Part shown: positions 51,386 to 60,626 of the stretch, piece after piece
Position numbering within the stretch: the first letter of the stretch is position 1
How the letters are laid out: the number at the start of each line of letters is the position of its first letter
Assembly (NCBI RefSeq): GCF_026535915.1
Contig: NZ_JAFNPF010000001.1
Span: forward strand, 62,001-126,000
Source: Snodgrassella sp945267035
Lineage (GTDB): Bacteria > Pseudomonadota > Gammaproteobacteria > Burkholderiales > Neisseriaceae
Direction: 5' to 3'
Length of the DNA: 64,000 bases
Made by a program: the position numbers and the translations under genes
The notes under the pieces: generated by a model
Told to the model about the DNA's origin: nothing
Databases searched by the model: none
What the model saw: the letters and a program-made list of their open reading frames with translations, nothing else

Positions 51386-52529
51386 TAGCTCCTAAAATTG
51401 TCAAAGATTCAGATAACTTAAGAGATTGTACAGGTAAATATTGATTTAGCCATTCTAAATGGCATAACCATTTATTTCTGATATTCACATGATCATAAAG
51501 TAAATAAATACATTTAGGCTTCTTTTGTTTAATCCTTAAAATTAACTCTTCTGCATTATTGCAACTCAATGACTTAGGTACACCTATTGTAGGGATAATT
51601 ATATATTCTTCATTATTTTTATATATAGATATAAATTTATCATGATGGAGCGTTACTTCAACATTACTTTGACTTGCAAAAGAAATAAATTCTGACGTTA
51701 AATTATCCTGACGAGCAGCAAGAGTTCTCGCTCTAAGTACTTCAGTAGAAGATATAATGTTTTTTACTACACTTTCTTCTAATTTTTTGTGGGTATAATC
51801 GTCAAAATCCTTATCTTCCAATAGAATCGGTTTACAAATATGTGCTTCTGGAATTAATTTTAAATTAGGCCAAATAACTTGAATAATACCAATACTTAAT
51901 GAGTTTGCTTTAGCCAGCTCTTGTTTAGTCCACTTACTTTCTAAAAAGTTAGCTGTATTTAATAAAACAATAATATCGGAGTCAGTCATTCGATGCCATA
52001 ACTCTTCTTGAAAAGGCTCTCCTGGACGAATACTATGCGTGTCTAAAAAAACGTCAAATCCTGATTTTTCTAAAGCTTCATACAATTGAATTGCAACATG
52101 ACTGGAGTCTGAACGTCTATAACTAATGAAAACTCTACGACTGGTTCTTATTAAGCTAAACCCTTCCAAAATACAACTAACTAAACTTGATATCTCTTCT
52201 TCATTTGATAGCTTAAAACCATTTTGATTTTTTAATATTTCAGGGATGCTTTCATCAAAATTTGTTAAATCTGAAACAATAGGAAGGATTAAGGTAGCAT
52301 CATTTTTTAATATAGTTAGGATGTCTAAATCAGCTTCTTGATTAATATCACCCATGTATAAACAATATGCAGGGTAATTGGCATGATATCCATTCTTAAA
52401 ATTGTCACGTTTAAGAATATGTAACATATTACAATTCATTCCTAGTTCATCAACTTGCTTGAAGAGCAAATCTAAAATAGCTTGTTCGAACTTATTTGGA
52501 GCCCCTAATATTATTAACTGATATTTCAT
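51375..52529 (-). CDS. Large TIR-domain protein with flanking domains
   Basis: A 384-residue protein. The TIR domain spans about 131-255: RVFISYRRSDSSHVAIQLYE, FDVFLDTHSIRPGEPFQEEL, SDIIVLLNTANFLESKW and TKQELAKANSL with catalytic Glu204. Residues 1-125 form a separate alpha/beta domain (LIILGAPNKFEQAILDLLFK, TLILPIVSDLTNFDESIPEI). The C-terminal 120 residues form another (YIIIPTIGVPKSLSCNNAEE, CIYLLYDHVNIRNKWL). Neither flank is recognised; both look nucleotide-fold-like. It is the first gene of the minus-strand operon, and its Glu suggests an active NADase or cyclase. Confidence 0.82.
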   Translation of the reverse strand: MKYQLIILGAPNKFEQAILDLLFKQVDELGMNCNMLHILKRDNFKNGYHANYPAYCLYMGDINQEADLDILTILKNDATLILPIVSDLTNFDESIPEILKNQNGFKLSNEEEISSLVSCILEGFSLIRTSRRVFISYRRSDSSHVAIQLYEALEKSGFDVFLDTHSIRPGEPFQEELWHRMTDSDIIVLLNTANFLESKWTKQELAKANSLSIGIIQVIWPNLKLIPEAHICKPILLEDKDFDDYTHKKLEESVVKNIISSTEVLRARTLAARQDNLTSEFISFASQSNVEVTLHHDKFISIYKNNEEYIIIPTIGVPKSLSCNNAEELILRIKQKKPKCIYLLYDHVNIRNKWLCHLEWLNQYLPVQSLKLSESLTILGANGE

Positions 52530-52639
52530 ATATCTTTACCTAGTTATCGTATAGATTTATTATATTTCTTATTTAAAATTGTTATCAGTATTAAGATATA
52601 TAGTTTATTAAAAATAATTTAATGTCAATTCAATTAGTT

Positions 52640-52870
52640 TTACAAACTATAAACCCTTTCAATAAACCGTTCCCTACCATCCTCATGCCCCCAAATCAAT
52701 AGAAGTGAGAGCTAGCTTCTTTTTCAGTATAACCTTGTTTGATTAAGTATCGGGTCATATCTTAAGTAAGGCATATATCAGGTTATGAGGTGAGATTTTG
52801 TCTATTAGACCCAATGCCTCTATTTGGTTACAGCTGTAGGTCATGGCTTGTTTAGATAGGATTTGTTGAT
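52640..52870 (-). pseudogene. Relic of an unrecognised reading frame next to the dead integrase
   Basis: From the ATG at 52844 the minus strand reads MTYSCNQIEALGLIDKISPH, then with shifts MTRYLIKQGYTEKEASSHF and GHEDGRERFIERVYSL to a stop at 52640-52642. It is coherent in composition but broken; the family is unknown. Bases 52530-52639 are intergenic. Confidence 0.35.
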
Positions 52871-52999
52871 AAGTTTGCGGTTTTGTAGGGCGGTGATGTG
52901 TAAGGCGTTGTTGATGACGGTGAGTGCTTTTTGGAGATTGTTTAAATGCAGTGATGTTGTTCACAGAATTGAATCGTGTTTTCAGCTTCCCATTGTTCT

Positions 53000-54148
53000 A
53001 ACCGGGCATCATGGTTCGACGCTGCTCGACATAGCCTGCGTAATTATAGTTTCGTCGCACCTGATTAGGGTCTGCATGGAATAATTGCGCTTAGAATAAC
53101 CTAGCTCAGTTAATGCCGTTGAAATGGTTGCTTTAATATCCTGTGTCGGAAGTTTGATATTAACCTAGGCGTTTAAACTTTGGTCAAGGGTCTTTTCACT
53201 GTAACACAATCTGGGTTCATAACGATGGGCTAACAAGTATTTTTGTCCCTGAAAGTGTTAACTTAATAATTCTTTGATAATTGCGATAGCCTGTTTAGAT
53301 ATAGGGAAATAACCGCAGAATGGCTCTTAGTGGTAGGTCTCTAGCATGTTTTTGTAACTGTTTGACATGCTTCAACCATAAGCCTTTGTCTAAATCAAAA
53401 TGGGCAGGCTCAGCATAACGCAGTTCGCTCAGTCTTACAGCGGTTAACAATCATAGCTTATTCTAAAATTTAATACACCTTCCCCCCTAATAAAAGGTCA
53501 GTGCAGACAGTAGTTAAGGTATTTCACTTATCGTCAGATAAAGATTATGTTTTTTGGGGCGACAGGGCAGTAGTACTTCATCCACATCATTGACACGGCT
53601 TAATTTAAAATAAACCTTCAACAATGGCGTATCCAAGAATATTATTCAACTAGGCTCGGTATTTTTTGAGCAATAGATAATGCTCCTCGGACTTCAATGT
53701 GCCTTAATCCCTGCATAATTTCTTTTTGAGTAATGACACTCAAGGGAACTGCGTTAACACAGTTAACAAACCTCACGTAAGTAGTGGTCAATCTGTATAC
53801 AAGTACTTTGCCAATTCTTAAAGTCTGTACCTAACTTCTTTAGCTTAAGCGATTTCCATTGTTCAACAAACTTTGCAAAGGTAATTCCCCAAATTTCATC
53901 TTCTGTTTTTTACCTTATAACTACGTGGATCAATACTATTAGTCAGACAGCTTCTGGCTTACTCACGTCGTTCTCGTGCAGATTTTAAATCAATATCAGG
54001 GAAGGTACCAAAGGAAATGCGTTGCTGCGTACCTTGCCAGTAAAGGCGAAAGCCAAAGGTTTGCGCCATTGGGTTCTATATGCAAAGACAGACCACTTCC
54101 ATCTTTTAACGAATAAGAGGAATTTTTAGATTTTTTTGTGATATTCAT
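53000..54148 (-). pseudogene. Tyrosine-type site-specific integrase, heavily decayed
   Basis: From the ATG at 54148 the minus strand reads YSLKDGSGLSLHIEPNGA and, after a shift, FRLYWQGTQQRISFGTFPDI with LKSARERRE: the N-terminal DUF4102 arm-binding domain of P4-type integrases. Further down come LLTAVRLSELRYAEPAHFDL and LWLKHVKQLQKHARDLPL, followed by ISKQAIAIIKELLS and KYLLAHRYEPRLCYSEKTL, all from the catalytic domain around its first Arg. NYAGYVEQRRTMM near 53040 is the end. Many stops and shifts. It marks the right border of a former integrated element containing the TIR cluster. Confidence 0.75.
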
Positions 54149-54152
54149 ATCT

Positions 54153-54350
54153 TCAATGGCTGTTTGAAAAATTCATACTTGGGCGTTCAGCCCAGCAGCC
54201 ATGACCGATATTACTTTTGTAGACTATCTCGAACCCTTTTTTGTTTTTGATAAAATTGCGATTAATTTGAAAACTATGCTTTCTTGCATATAATATTGAA
54301 TGGTTTAAAGCTAAAATCAGTGGAGTATTTCCATTTTTATCTTTAATCAT
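54153..54350 (-). pseudogene. Fragment of an ankyrin-repeat protein
   Basis: The minus-strand frame begins MIKDKNGNTPLILALNHSIL, one ankyrin repeat (xDxxGNTPLxxAL), followed by FEIVYKSNIGHGCWAERP and a stop. It is too short to be a working ankyrin protein. It lies between the integrase relic and ybeY; bases 54351-54456 are the ybeY upstream region. Confidence 0.4.
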
Positions 54351-54456
54351 TATTGCAAAAAAATAAATTGAATTGATATTAAAATTGCGTATATTATTCG
54401 AGCTAATTTAATTCATCAGATTAAATCATTTTATTACTCATAGCTATGTCATTTAA

Positions 54457-54972
54457 ATGAAGATCGCCAAGAAGAAATTTTTTTTAGAACATTTAGAACA
54501 AGTCTTAAACTTAAGTGTCGATAATTTTAGCCATCGTGAACATGTGCCTGATCAAAAACAGTTTCGACACTGGATTTGGCAGACATGTAAAAATAAATTT
54601 TATTACGCTAATATAGCTGTGCTTTTATATAATGAAGAAGCTGCACGTGAATTAAACTGTCAATATCGACAAAAAGATTATGCAACAAATGTTCTCAGTT
54701 TTGCCTTGAATGAAGGTGAAGCTGTGTACCATGCAAGTAAAAATGTATTACATGGTGATCTGATTTTCTGCCCTCAGGTCATTGAAAAAGAAGCGGCAGA
54801 ACAAAATAAACCATTGATGGCTCATTATGCTCATTTGACTGTACATGGTGTTTTGCATCTGATGGGCTATGATCACATCACTGATGATGAAGCGGAATTA
54901 ATGGAAGCTCTTGAAATTCGTATCATGGATCAGTTAGGATACCCTAATCCCTATGCACAGGATGAATATTAA
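54457..54972 (+). CDS. ybeY: Endoribonuclease YbeY
   Basis: A 171-residue zinc-dependent RNase involved in 16S rRNA 3'-end maturation and ribosome quality control. The signature HLTVHGVLHLMGYDH gives the three zinc histidines, preceded by YATNVLSFAL. The length is close to E. coli YbeY (155). corC follows after two bases, so the pair is an operon, a conserved arrangement with lnt in this group of bacteria. Confidence 0.95.
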   Translation: MKIAKKKFFLEHLEQVLNLSVDNFSHREHVPDQKQFRHWIWQTCKNKFYYANIAVLLYNEEAARELNCQYRQKDYATNVLSFALNEGEAVYHASKNVLHGDLIFCPQVIEKEAAEQNKPLMAHYAHLTVHGVLHLMGYDHITDDEAELMEALEIRIMDQLGYPNPYAQDEY

Positions 54973-54974
54973 AT

Positions 54975-55808
54975 ATGGACGATAGTTCGTCGAAACCAGG
55001 TTTTTTTGAACGCTTAGTTAACCGTATCGCAGGTGAAGTACCAGACACTGAAGATGATGTCTTGCAAACACTGCGTGAAGCACATGAACGGCAGGTATTT
55101 GATGCAGATACTTTGCAATATCTGAAAAATGTTTTGGATTTTTCAGATATGGAAGTGCGTGACGTCATGATCACCCGTAGTCAAATGGATGTGATTAAAA
55201 TCGATGATTCTACAGATAAGATCATTGCTTATATTGTTGATACGGCTCATTCACGTTTTCCGGTAATTGGAGAAGACAAAGATCAAATTCTGGGCATCTT
55301 ACATGCCAAAGATTTTTTGAAGTACTGGGGACGGGCAGAGCAATTTCAATTAGATCAGATTCTCAGACCGGCCGTTTTTGTACCGGAAAGTAAATCCTTA
55401 AATATACTTTTAAAAGATTTTCGCGAACAGCGCAATCACATGGCTATCGTCGTTGATGAGTATGGAGGTACTTCAGGTTTGGTTACATTTGAGGATGTCA
55501 TCGAACCGATTATCGGCGATATTGAAGATGAGTTTGATGAGGATGATAGTGCTGATAATATCTTTGCCGTATCGGCAGAGCGTTTTCGAGTCAATGCCGT
55601 GACAGAAATTGCCAGTATCAATGAATTTTTTGGTACCAACTACTCTGATGATGAAGTTGATACTATTGGTGGATTGGTTATTCAAGAGTTAGGGCACATG
55701 CCGGTACGTGGAGAAAAAATTACCATTGGCAAATTGAATTTTACCGTTGCCCGAGCCGATGCGCGACGATTGCAGACTTTGATGGTCACCATAAAGCAAG
55801 AAAACTAA
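54975..55808 (+). CDS. corC: CorC-type CBS-domain protein (magnesium/cobalt efflux)
   Basis: A 277-residue cytosolic protein. Two CBS domains are seen: VMITRSQMDVIKIDDSTDKI with GILHAKDFLKYW, and VPESKSLNILLKDFREQRNH with YGGTSGLVTFEDVIEPIIGD. The C-terminal CorC_HlyC domain (NAVTEIASINEFFGTNYSDD, TIGGLVIQELGHMPVRGEKI) follows. Its membrane DUF21 part is absent, as in E. coli CorC/YbeX. It is linked with Mg2+ homeostasis and, next to ybeY, with ribosome metabolism. Confidence 0.93.
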   Translation: MDDSSSKPGFFERLVNRIAGEVPDTEDDVLQTLREAHERQVFDADTLQYLKNVLDFSDMEVRDVMITRSQMDVIKIDDSTDKIIAYIVDTAHSRFPVIGEDKDQILGILHAKDFLKYWGRAEQFQLDQILRPAVFVPESKSLNILLKDFREQRNHMAIVVDEYGGTSGLVTFEDVIEPIIGDIEDEFDEDDSADNIFAVSAERFRVNAVTEIASINEFFGTNYSDDEVDTIGGLVIQELGHMPVRGEKITIGKLNFTVARADARRLQTLMVTIKQEN

Positions 55809-56021
55809 TCAGAACTATCGTAAAGATCTTTGCTAAAATGGCATATAAATATGCAAATGAATTAACCTTAATCTGATTGCATCACCTGGTGGCAACGGAA
55901 TATTATGCAAAATCAAATATTAAGGTTTAATGATATTATAAATGATTAGTCCGTCCTTTATTTGGGTCCTACTGATCAATGTAGAGAATGACTAAAATCA
56001 ATTCACAATAATGGAGATTGA

Positions 56022-57578
56022 GTGACAGATACACCAAATATAACTGAGCAGCATCCTTTATATATGATGTTGAGTAAGGGGTGGTTTTACTGGCCGTCTT
56101 TGATATTGTCTGCGGTAATGGTGCCATTGGCTTTTGCACCTTATTATCACTATTGGCTTTTACCACTATTCTTGGCTGAATTGCTGGTTTATCAAGCTAT
56201 TAGACCTGAATGGCGTATTCGTTCGGCTTATTTTTGGGCATTAACAGCATATACGTCCTTATTATATTGGGTCGATACTGCTTTACATGATATCGCTGGA
56301 TTACCTCAGTATCTTGCACTGCCGTTAACTTTGCTCTTGCCAGCCTATCTGGCCATTTATCCGGCTGCAGTGTTTTGGCTATTAGGGAAGTTCAGAGTCT
56401 CAGTCAGCATACGTTATGCCATCTTGTTTCCGCTGTTGTGGACCCTAGCAGAGTTTGTCCGCGAACGAGCATTAACAGGTTTTGGTTGGGGCGCATTAGG
56501 CTATAGCCAGATAGCAAATTCCCCATTAGCGGGTTATGCCCCTGTTGGTGGTATTTTCTTGGTTACCTTAGTGACGGCTGCAACCGCTGCATGGTTGGCA
56601 ATGTTATATTTAAACCCAAAAAAACGAGCAAAAATAGGTTTTGCAATTAGTTTGGTCGCACTGTGGACTGTCGGAGCTTTATTGTTACAGCACAATTTTA
56701 CTCAGCCAGATGGTACACAGGCTACAGTAGCTTTAGGGCAGGGTAATATTGAACAAACATTAAAATGGAATGAAAATTCTTTACAACGGACTTTACAGCG
56801 TTATCTTGATCAGGTTGATTCTACGCAGGCCGATATTGTGATCCTGCCGGAAACGGCAATACCAATTATGCGCCAAGATATGTCACCCAAGGATCTGGAT
56901 TTATTTGTGCAGACCGCTAATCGACATGGATCGGCTTTAGCCGTCGGCATTCCTCAGTATACTGCGGATGGCAAGGGTTATCTAAATGCGGTAGTCAATC
57001 TTACCGCAGCAGCACAAACAGAACCGCCTTCTTATGCCAAAAACCACTTGGTACCATTCGGTGAATATATTCCATTACCCAATATGCTGGGCTGGTTATA
57101 CCAACGTATGGATATTCCTTTAGCAGATTTTTCAGTAGGCGGGTCTGCACAAGCTCCATTGCAATTGGCTAATCAGCGAGTTGGTTTCAATATTTGTTAT
57201 GAAGATGGTTTTGGTGATGAGCTGATCGCAGCAGCAAAACAATCCAGTATGTTGGCTAATATCAGTAATATGGCTTGGTATGGAAAGTCACATGCTATGC
57301 AGCAGCATCTACAGCAATCTCAAGCACGAGCTCTTGAAACCGGTCGTTATATGGTGCGTGCTACTAATACAGGAATGACTGCAATTATCAATCCAAAAGG
57401 TGAGGTTGTTGCACAACTAGAACCGGATATTGAGGCAGTCCTTGAAGGTAAAATTGAAGGCTATCAGGGACTAACTCCATATATGCGGATGGGCAGTAGT
57501 TGGCCAATGGCCATAACTTGTTTGTTATTTTTGACGGTATTTTGGCTTTATGGTCGTTTCCGTATCAAAAAGACATAA
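56022..57578 (+). CDS. lnt: Apolipoprotein N-acyltransferase
   Basis: A 518-residue inner-membrane enzyme adding the third acyl chain to lipoproteins. Six or more N-terminal membrane helices are followed by a periplasmic nitrilase domain. This carries the catalytic triad: Glu in VILPETAIPI, Lys in YAKNHLVPFGEYIP and Cys in GFNICYEDGFGD. A C-terminal helix (WPMAITCLLFLTVFWLYG) closes it. The GTG at 56022 follows GGAGA. The gap of about 210 bases after corC lacks a clear terminator. Essential in most proteobacteria, consistent with several lipoproteins here. Confidence 0.95.
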   Translation: MTDTPNITEQHPLYMMLSKGWFYWPSLILSAVMVPLAFAPYYHYWLLPLFLAELLVYQAIRPEWRIRSAYFWALTAYTSLLYWVDTALHDIAGLPQYLALPLTLLLPAYLAIYPAAVFWLLGKFRVSVSIRYAILFPLLWTLAEFVRERALTGFGWGALGYSQIANSPLAGYAPVGGIFLVTLVTAATAAWLAMLYLNPKKRAKIGFAISLVALWTVGALLLQHNFTQPDGTQATVALGQGNIEQTLKWNENSLQRTLQRYLDQVDSTQADIVILPETAIPIMRQDMSPKDLDLFVQTANRHGSALAVGIPQYTADGKGYLNAVVNLTAAAQTEPPSYAKNHLVPFGEYIPLPNMLGWLYQRMDIPLADFSVGGSAQAPLQLANQRVGFNICYEDGFGDELIAAAKQSSMLANISNMAWYGKSHAMQQHLQQSQARALETGRYMVRATNTGMTAIINPKGEVVAQLEPDIEAVLEGKIEGYQGLTPYMRMGSSWPMAITCLLFLTVFWLYGRFRIKKT

Positions 57579-57781
57579 TTTATGGTATAACTATCATATA
57601 TTTATTGTATTAAGTATTTATACTCAATTTTACCAAATAAATACGGATGAAAAATAATGATTGAAGTACATTATTGATCTGACTACAATAATGAATTACT
57701 CACTTGATTGTTGAATCGACTTTGAGGTTGTTACAACCGGATAGTTAATTTAACCATCAGGTACACACAGAAAGGATAGGC

Positions 57782-58630
57782 ATGAATAAAGCTTTTGCAT
57801 TACCCGTGCCGACTGGACACGGCAGTTTGGAGCAATACATCCATACTGTAAATAATATTCCGATGCTTACTCCTGATGAAGAGCAGAATTTGGCTATTCG
57901 TCAGATTGAAGGGGATCTTGAGGCAGCAAAGAAATTGATTTTGTCACATCTGCGTGTGGTGGTTTCCATTGCACGGGGTTATGATGGTTATGGTCTGAAT
58001 CAGGCAGATTTGATTCAGGAAGGCAATATTGGTTTGATGAAGGCGGTAAAACGTTTTCAGCCTAGCCGCGGTGTACGTCTGTTTTCATTTGCAGTACATT
58101 GGATTAAAGCAGAAATACATGAATTTATCTTGCGCAACTGGCGCTTAGTACGCGTGGCGACCACCAAACCGCAGCGAAAATTATTTTTCAATTTACGCAG
58201 TATGCGTAAATCCATGTCAGCGTTAAGCGATAAAGAAGCGCAGTCTATTGCAGACGATTTAGGTGTTAAACTTTCCGAAGTCATGGAAATGGAGCAGCGT
58301 ATGACCGGTAAAGATGTTTCTTTACTGGCAGAAAATGACGACGATGATAATTTTGCTCCAATTGATTGGTTAACAGATAGTTCTTCTGAACCAACGCAAG
58401 TATTGGCCAAGCAGGCGCATTATGCTTTGCAGACAGAAGGTTTGCAGGAAGCGTTGGCTAAGCTGGATGATCGTAGTCGTCATATTGTTGAAAGCCGATG
58501 GCTGGGTGATGATGGTGGTTTGACCCTGCATGATCTGGCTGGTGAATATGGCGTGTCAGCAGAACGTATTCGTCAGATTGAAGCCAAGGCGATGCAAAAA
58601 TTGCGTGGCTATTTGGCAGATGCCGAGTAA
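57782..58630 (+). CDS. rpoH: RNA polymerase sigma-32 factor
   Basis: A 282-residue heat-shock sigma factor. Region 2 has LSHLRVVVSIARGYDGYGLN, DLIQEGNIGLMKAVKRF and RLFSFAVHWIKAEIHEFILR. The RpoH box QRKLFFNLR follows directly and separates it from RpoS and RpoD. Region 4 is LTLHDLAGEYGVSAERIRQI. N-terminal residues resemble neisserial RpoH (MNxAFALPV). Expression is typically controlled by mRNA structure; I did not detect a clear thermosensor. It ends at a strong terminator. Confidence 0.96.
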   Translation: MNKAFALPVPTGHGSLEQYIHTVNNIPMLTPDEEQNLAIRQIEGDLEAAKKLILSHLRVVVSIARGYDGYGLNQADLIQEGNIGLMKAVKRFQPSRGVRLFSFAVHWIKAEIHEFILRNWRLVRVATTKPQRKLFFNLRSMRKSMSALSDKEAQSIADDLGVKLSEVMEMEQRMTGKDVSLLAENDDDDNFAPIDWLTDSSSEPTQVLAKQAHYALQTEGLQEALAKLDDRSRHIVESRWLGDDGGLTLHDLAGEYGVSAERIRQIEAKAMQKLRGYLADAE

Positions 58631-58647
58631 ATTGAGCTTGAATAATG

Positions 58648-58684
58648 AAACTGCACGAATTGAGATTTCGTGCAGTTTTTTTTA
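58648..58684 (+). terminator. Rho-independent terminator of rpoH
   Basis: AAACTGCACGAA (58648-58659) pairs perfectly with TTCGTGCAGTTT (58667-58678), followed by a T-run to 58684. Confidence 0.93.
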
Positions 58685-58910
58685 ACTATACAATAAAAAT
58701 GACCCTATTTTCTGCAAGGATAATGACTTAGCATTAGTCAGAATTAAATCATTGTATTGAATGAATATTTTGCAATTTGTTCGTTAAAGAATAATAATCA
58801 CCGCCATGTTTAAATATAAAAGGCGGCTCAACGCAGAGTTTTTAGCATTATAGTGAATCTACATGATTAATTCAGCCAAGTGAACTAAATCAATCTTTTT
58901 GATATTTAAA

Positions 58911-59753
58911 TCATGTTGAAGAAATAGACAAACTATATTGATGACTAAACAGCTTAAATCCATGTTTCAGATAAAAATGATGCAATGGGTTGTCTAAAGC
59001 GATTGTTGTGCTTGCCATTATGGCACTGCAATGTTCCTTTACAGCTATCTGTTGTAATGCAGATAAAATCAGATTGATATGCTGATCAGTCAGGCTGCAA
59101 TGGTATCCTGCAATATCGTCAATTTTAAGATAATGCCCACTATAAAAATCTGCATAAATTCTATAGCCGCATACAGCAACCGCATTTTGTGTATCTTTTT
59201 CAAATACACCAATCAATCTGTATCCTTGTGCTTGCTGCAATAAAAGTAATTGCTCAAACTGTGCCATATCATGCAAATTGGCATATTGTTGTTGAAACGC
59301 GGTGAAAGCTATATTGGATTCTGTTACATCTAATTCGCGCCAAAATATTGATTCACTTTCTGAGGAAAAAGTGTTTGGTGAGACGGGTTCGATCTTGTTT
59401 TTTTGGGGCGTATCGCTGCATGGTAAAGGCTCTCTATTTTCTACCATTTGATACTTTTGCGGTTTTGAAAGAAAATCTTCGCCCTCTATAACACGTAAAT
59501 CATTGTCTCTGGCAAAATCCAACAGAAATTTAAATGCTGCAGGACTAATTTGTTGAAGTTGCTTATCAATGGATACGCAGCGAATTTCTTGTATGAGAAC
59601 AGGACGTACCCATTGGTGATAACTAAGACGATGTCCATGATCAAAAGAAGACAGAATTCCACATAAACGTTCTGCCCAGTCACTGGGACGAAAACGTTTA
59701 TTATTTAAGGTCATTCCTTGAATGACAATTTCATCACGATTATAAGTTGGCAT
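58911..59753 (-). CDS. DUF3579-GNAT fusion protein
   Basis: A 280-residue two-domain protein. Residues about 5-95 match DUF3579 (IVIQGMTLNNKRFRPSDWAE, RLCGILSSF, LSYHQWVRPVLIQEIRCVSI, LLDFARDNDLRVIEGEDF). After a linker of about 40 residues comes a GNAT acetyltransferase-like domain (FWRELDVTESNIAFTAFQQQ, GYRLIGVFEKDTQNAVAVCG, NPLHHFYLKHGFKLFS). DUF3579 is widespread in betaproteobacteria, usually alone; I recall neisserial versions with an acetyltransferase part. The GNAT pyrophosphate loop is weak (SLTDQHINLILSALQQIA), so activity is uncertain. Confidence 0.82.
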   Translation of the reverse strand: MPTYNRDEIVIQGMTLNNKRFRPSDWAERLCGILSSFDHGHRLSYHQWVRPVLIQEIRCVSIDKQLQQISPAAFKFLLDFARDNDLRVIEGEDFLSKPQKYQMVENREPLPCSDTPQKNKIEPVSPNTFSSESESIFWRELDVTESNIAFTAFQQQYANLHDMAQFEQLLLLQQAQGYRLIGVFEKDTQNAVAVCGYRIYADFYSGHYLKIDDIAGYHCSLTDQHINLILSALQQIAVKEHCSAIMASTTIALDNPLHHFYLKHGFKLFSHQYSLSISST

Positions 59754-60274
59754 ACATCCCTTTTATTGAACGTCGATGGCGAAAAAAGGAAAAATTATGC
59801 TGATATTATACCTGAATGCAGTCTTATTTAGTGTGCAGGCAGCACAATCTTAAGGGTTGACTGGAATGGGTTTCATCCGTATTTCTAAAGTGACGCCGAT
59901 CATCATCAAGCTTGCCATAAATTCACTATCTGAATTTCATATGTAAAGACCAGTAGAGTTAAGTGTGGCTTAACATGGGAATTAGGTGAAAAGAGAGCAT
60001 TAAATAGTTCATTTATTAGATAATACTTAATTTAAATATATTTAAGTTGATATCAATTCTGGATTCTTTGTTTAGCTGGAAATGTCGTTTGATACACCAA
60101 AAATTTTGATGCAACTTTGCAATTACCTTAAAAACCTTTAAGGTTTGTTCACCATGCGAAAAATGGATATGGTTAGGACAGAGTTGGGATCTTTACCGGA
60201 TCAATCCGTTTCATGTGGATGGGATCAGCTTAACTGAGTAAATAATCATCTTTGGGATCGAAAAAATTTCGGCA
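59754..60274. other. Intergenic stretch before the PII relic
   Basis: No open frame with family character. CCTTAAAAACCTTTAAGG (about 60125-60142) is a short palindrome. Nothing else was recognised. Confidence 0.4.
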
Positions 60275-60596
60275 ATGATTAAAACGGTTAATTTAGATGA
60301 TATACGGGAAATTCTTACAGAAATAGGTGTGTGCAGGCGATGACGCTTGGTGCAGTAAAAGGTTTTGGACATCAACAGGGTCTTACCGAAATCTATCGTG
60401 GTGCCGAATATGCTGTCGATTTTCTCCGCAAAATTAAATTGAAATTACTTTCCCAGATGAGTGACTTGAATGTGTTGTCGAAGTAAGTAGAAATTCGGTG
60501 GCAACCGCTAAAGTGGGCGACGGCAAAATCGATATCATGCCGGTCGAAGAAGCGATTCGGATGCGGACAAGTGAGACTGATCGAAACCCCATTTAG
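60275..60596 (+). pseudogene. glnK: PII nitrogen-regulatory protein (GlnK/GlnB) relic
   Basis: ATG 60275 reads MIKTVNLDDIREILTEIGV. After a shift, MTLGAVKGFGHQQGLTEIYR goes on to GAEYAVDFLRKIKLKL and a stop. After another shift, VVEVSRNSVATAKVGDGKID and IMPVEEAIRMRTSETDRNPI run to a TAG at 60594-60596. These are the PII start, the T-loop (with its usual uridylylated Tyr in IYRGAEY) and the C-terminal RTSETD signature. At least two frameshifts make it non-functional as read. It sits 30 bases before amtB, the normal glnK-amtB order. Confidence 0.85.
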
Positions 60597-60626
60597 CAAT
60601 CGCACAATTGATGAGTAGGAAGGAAT

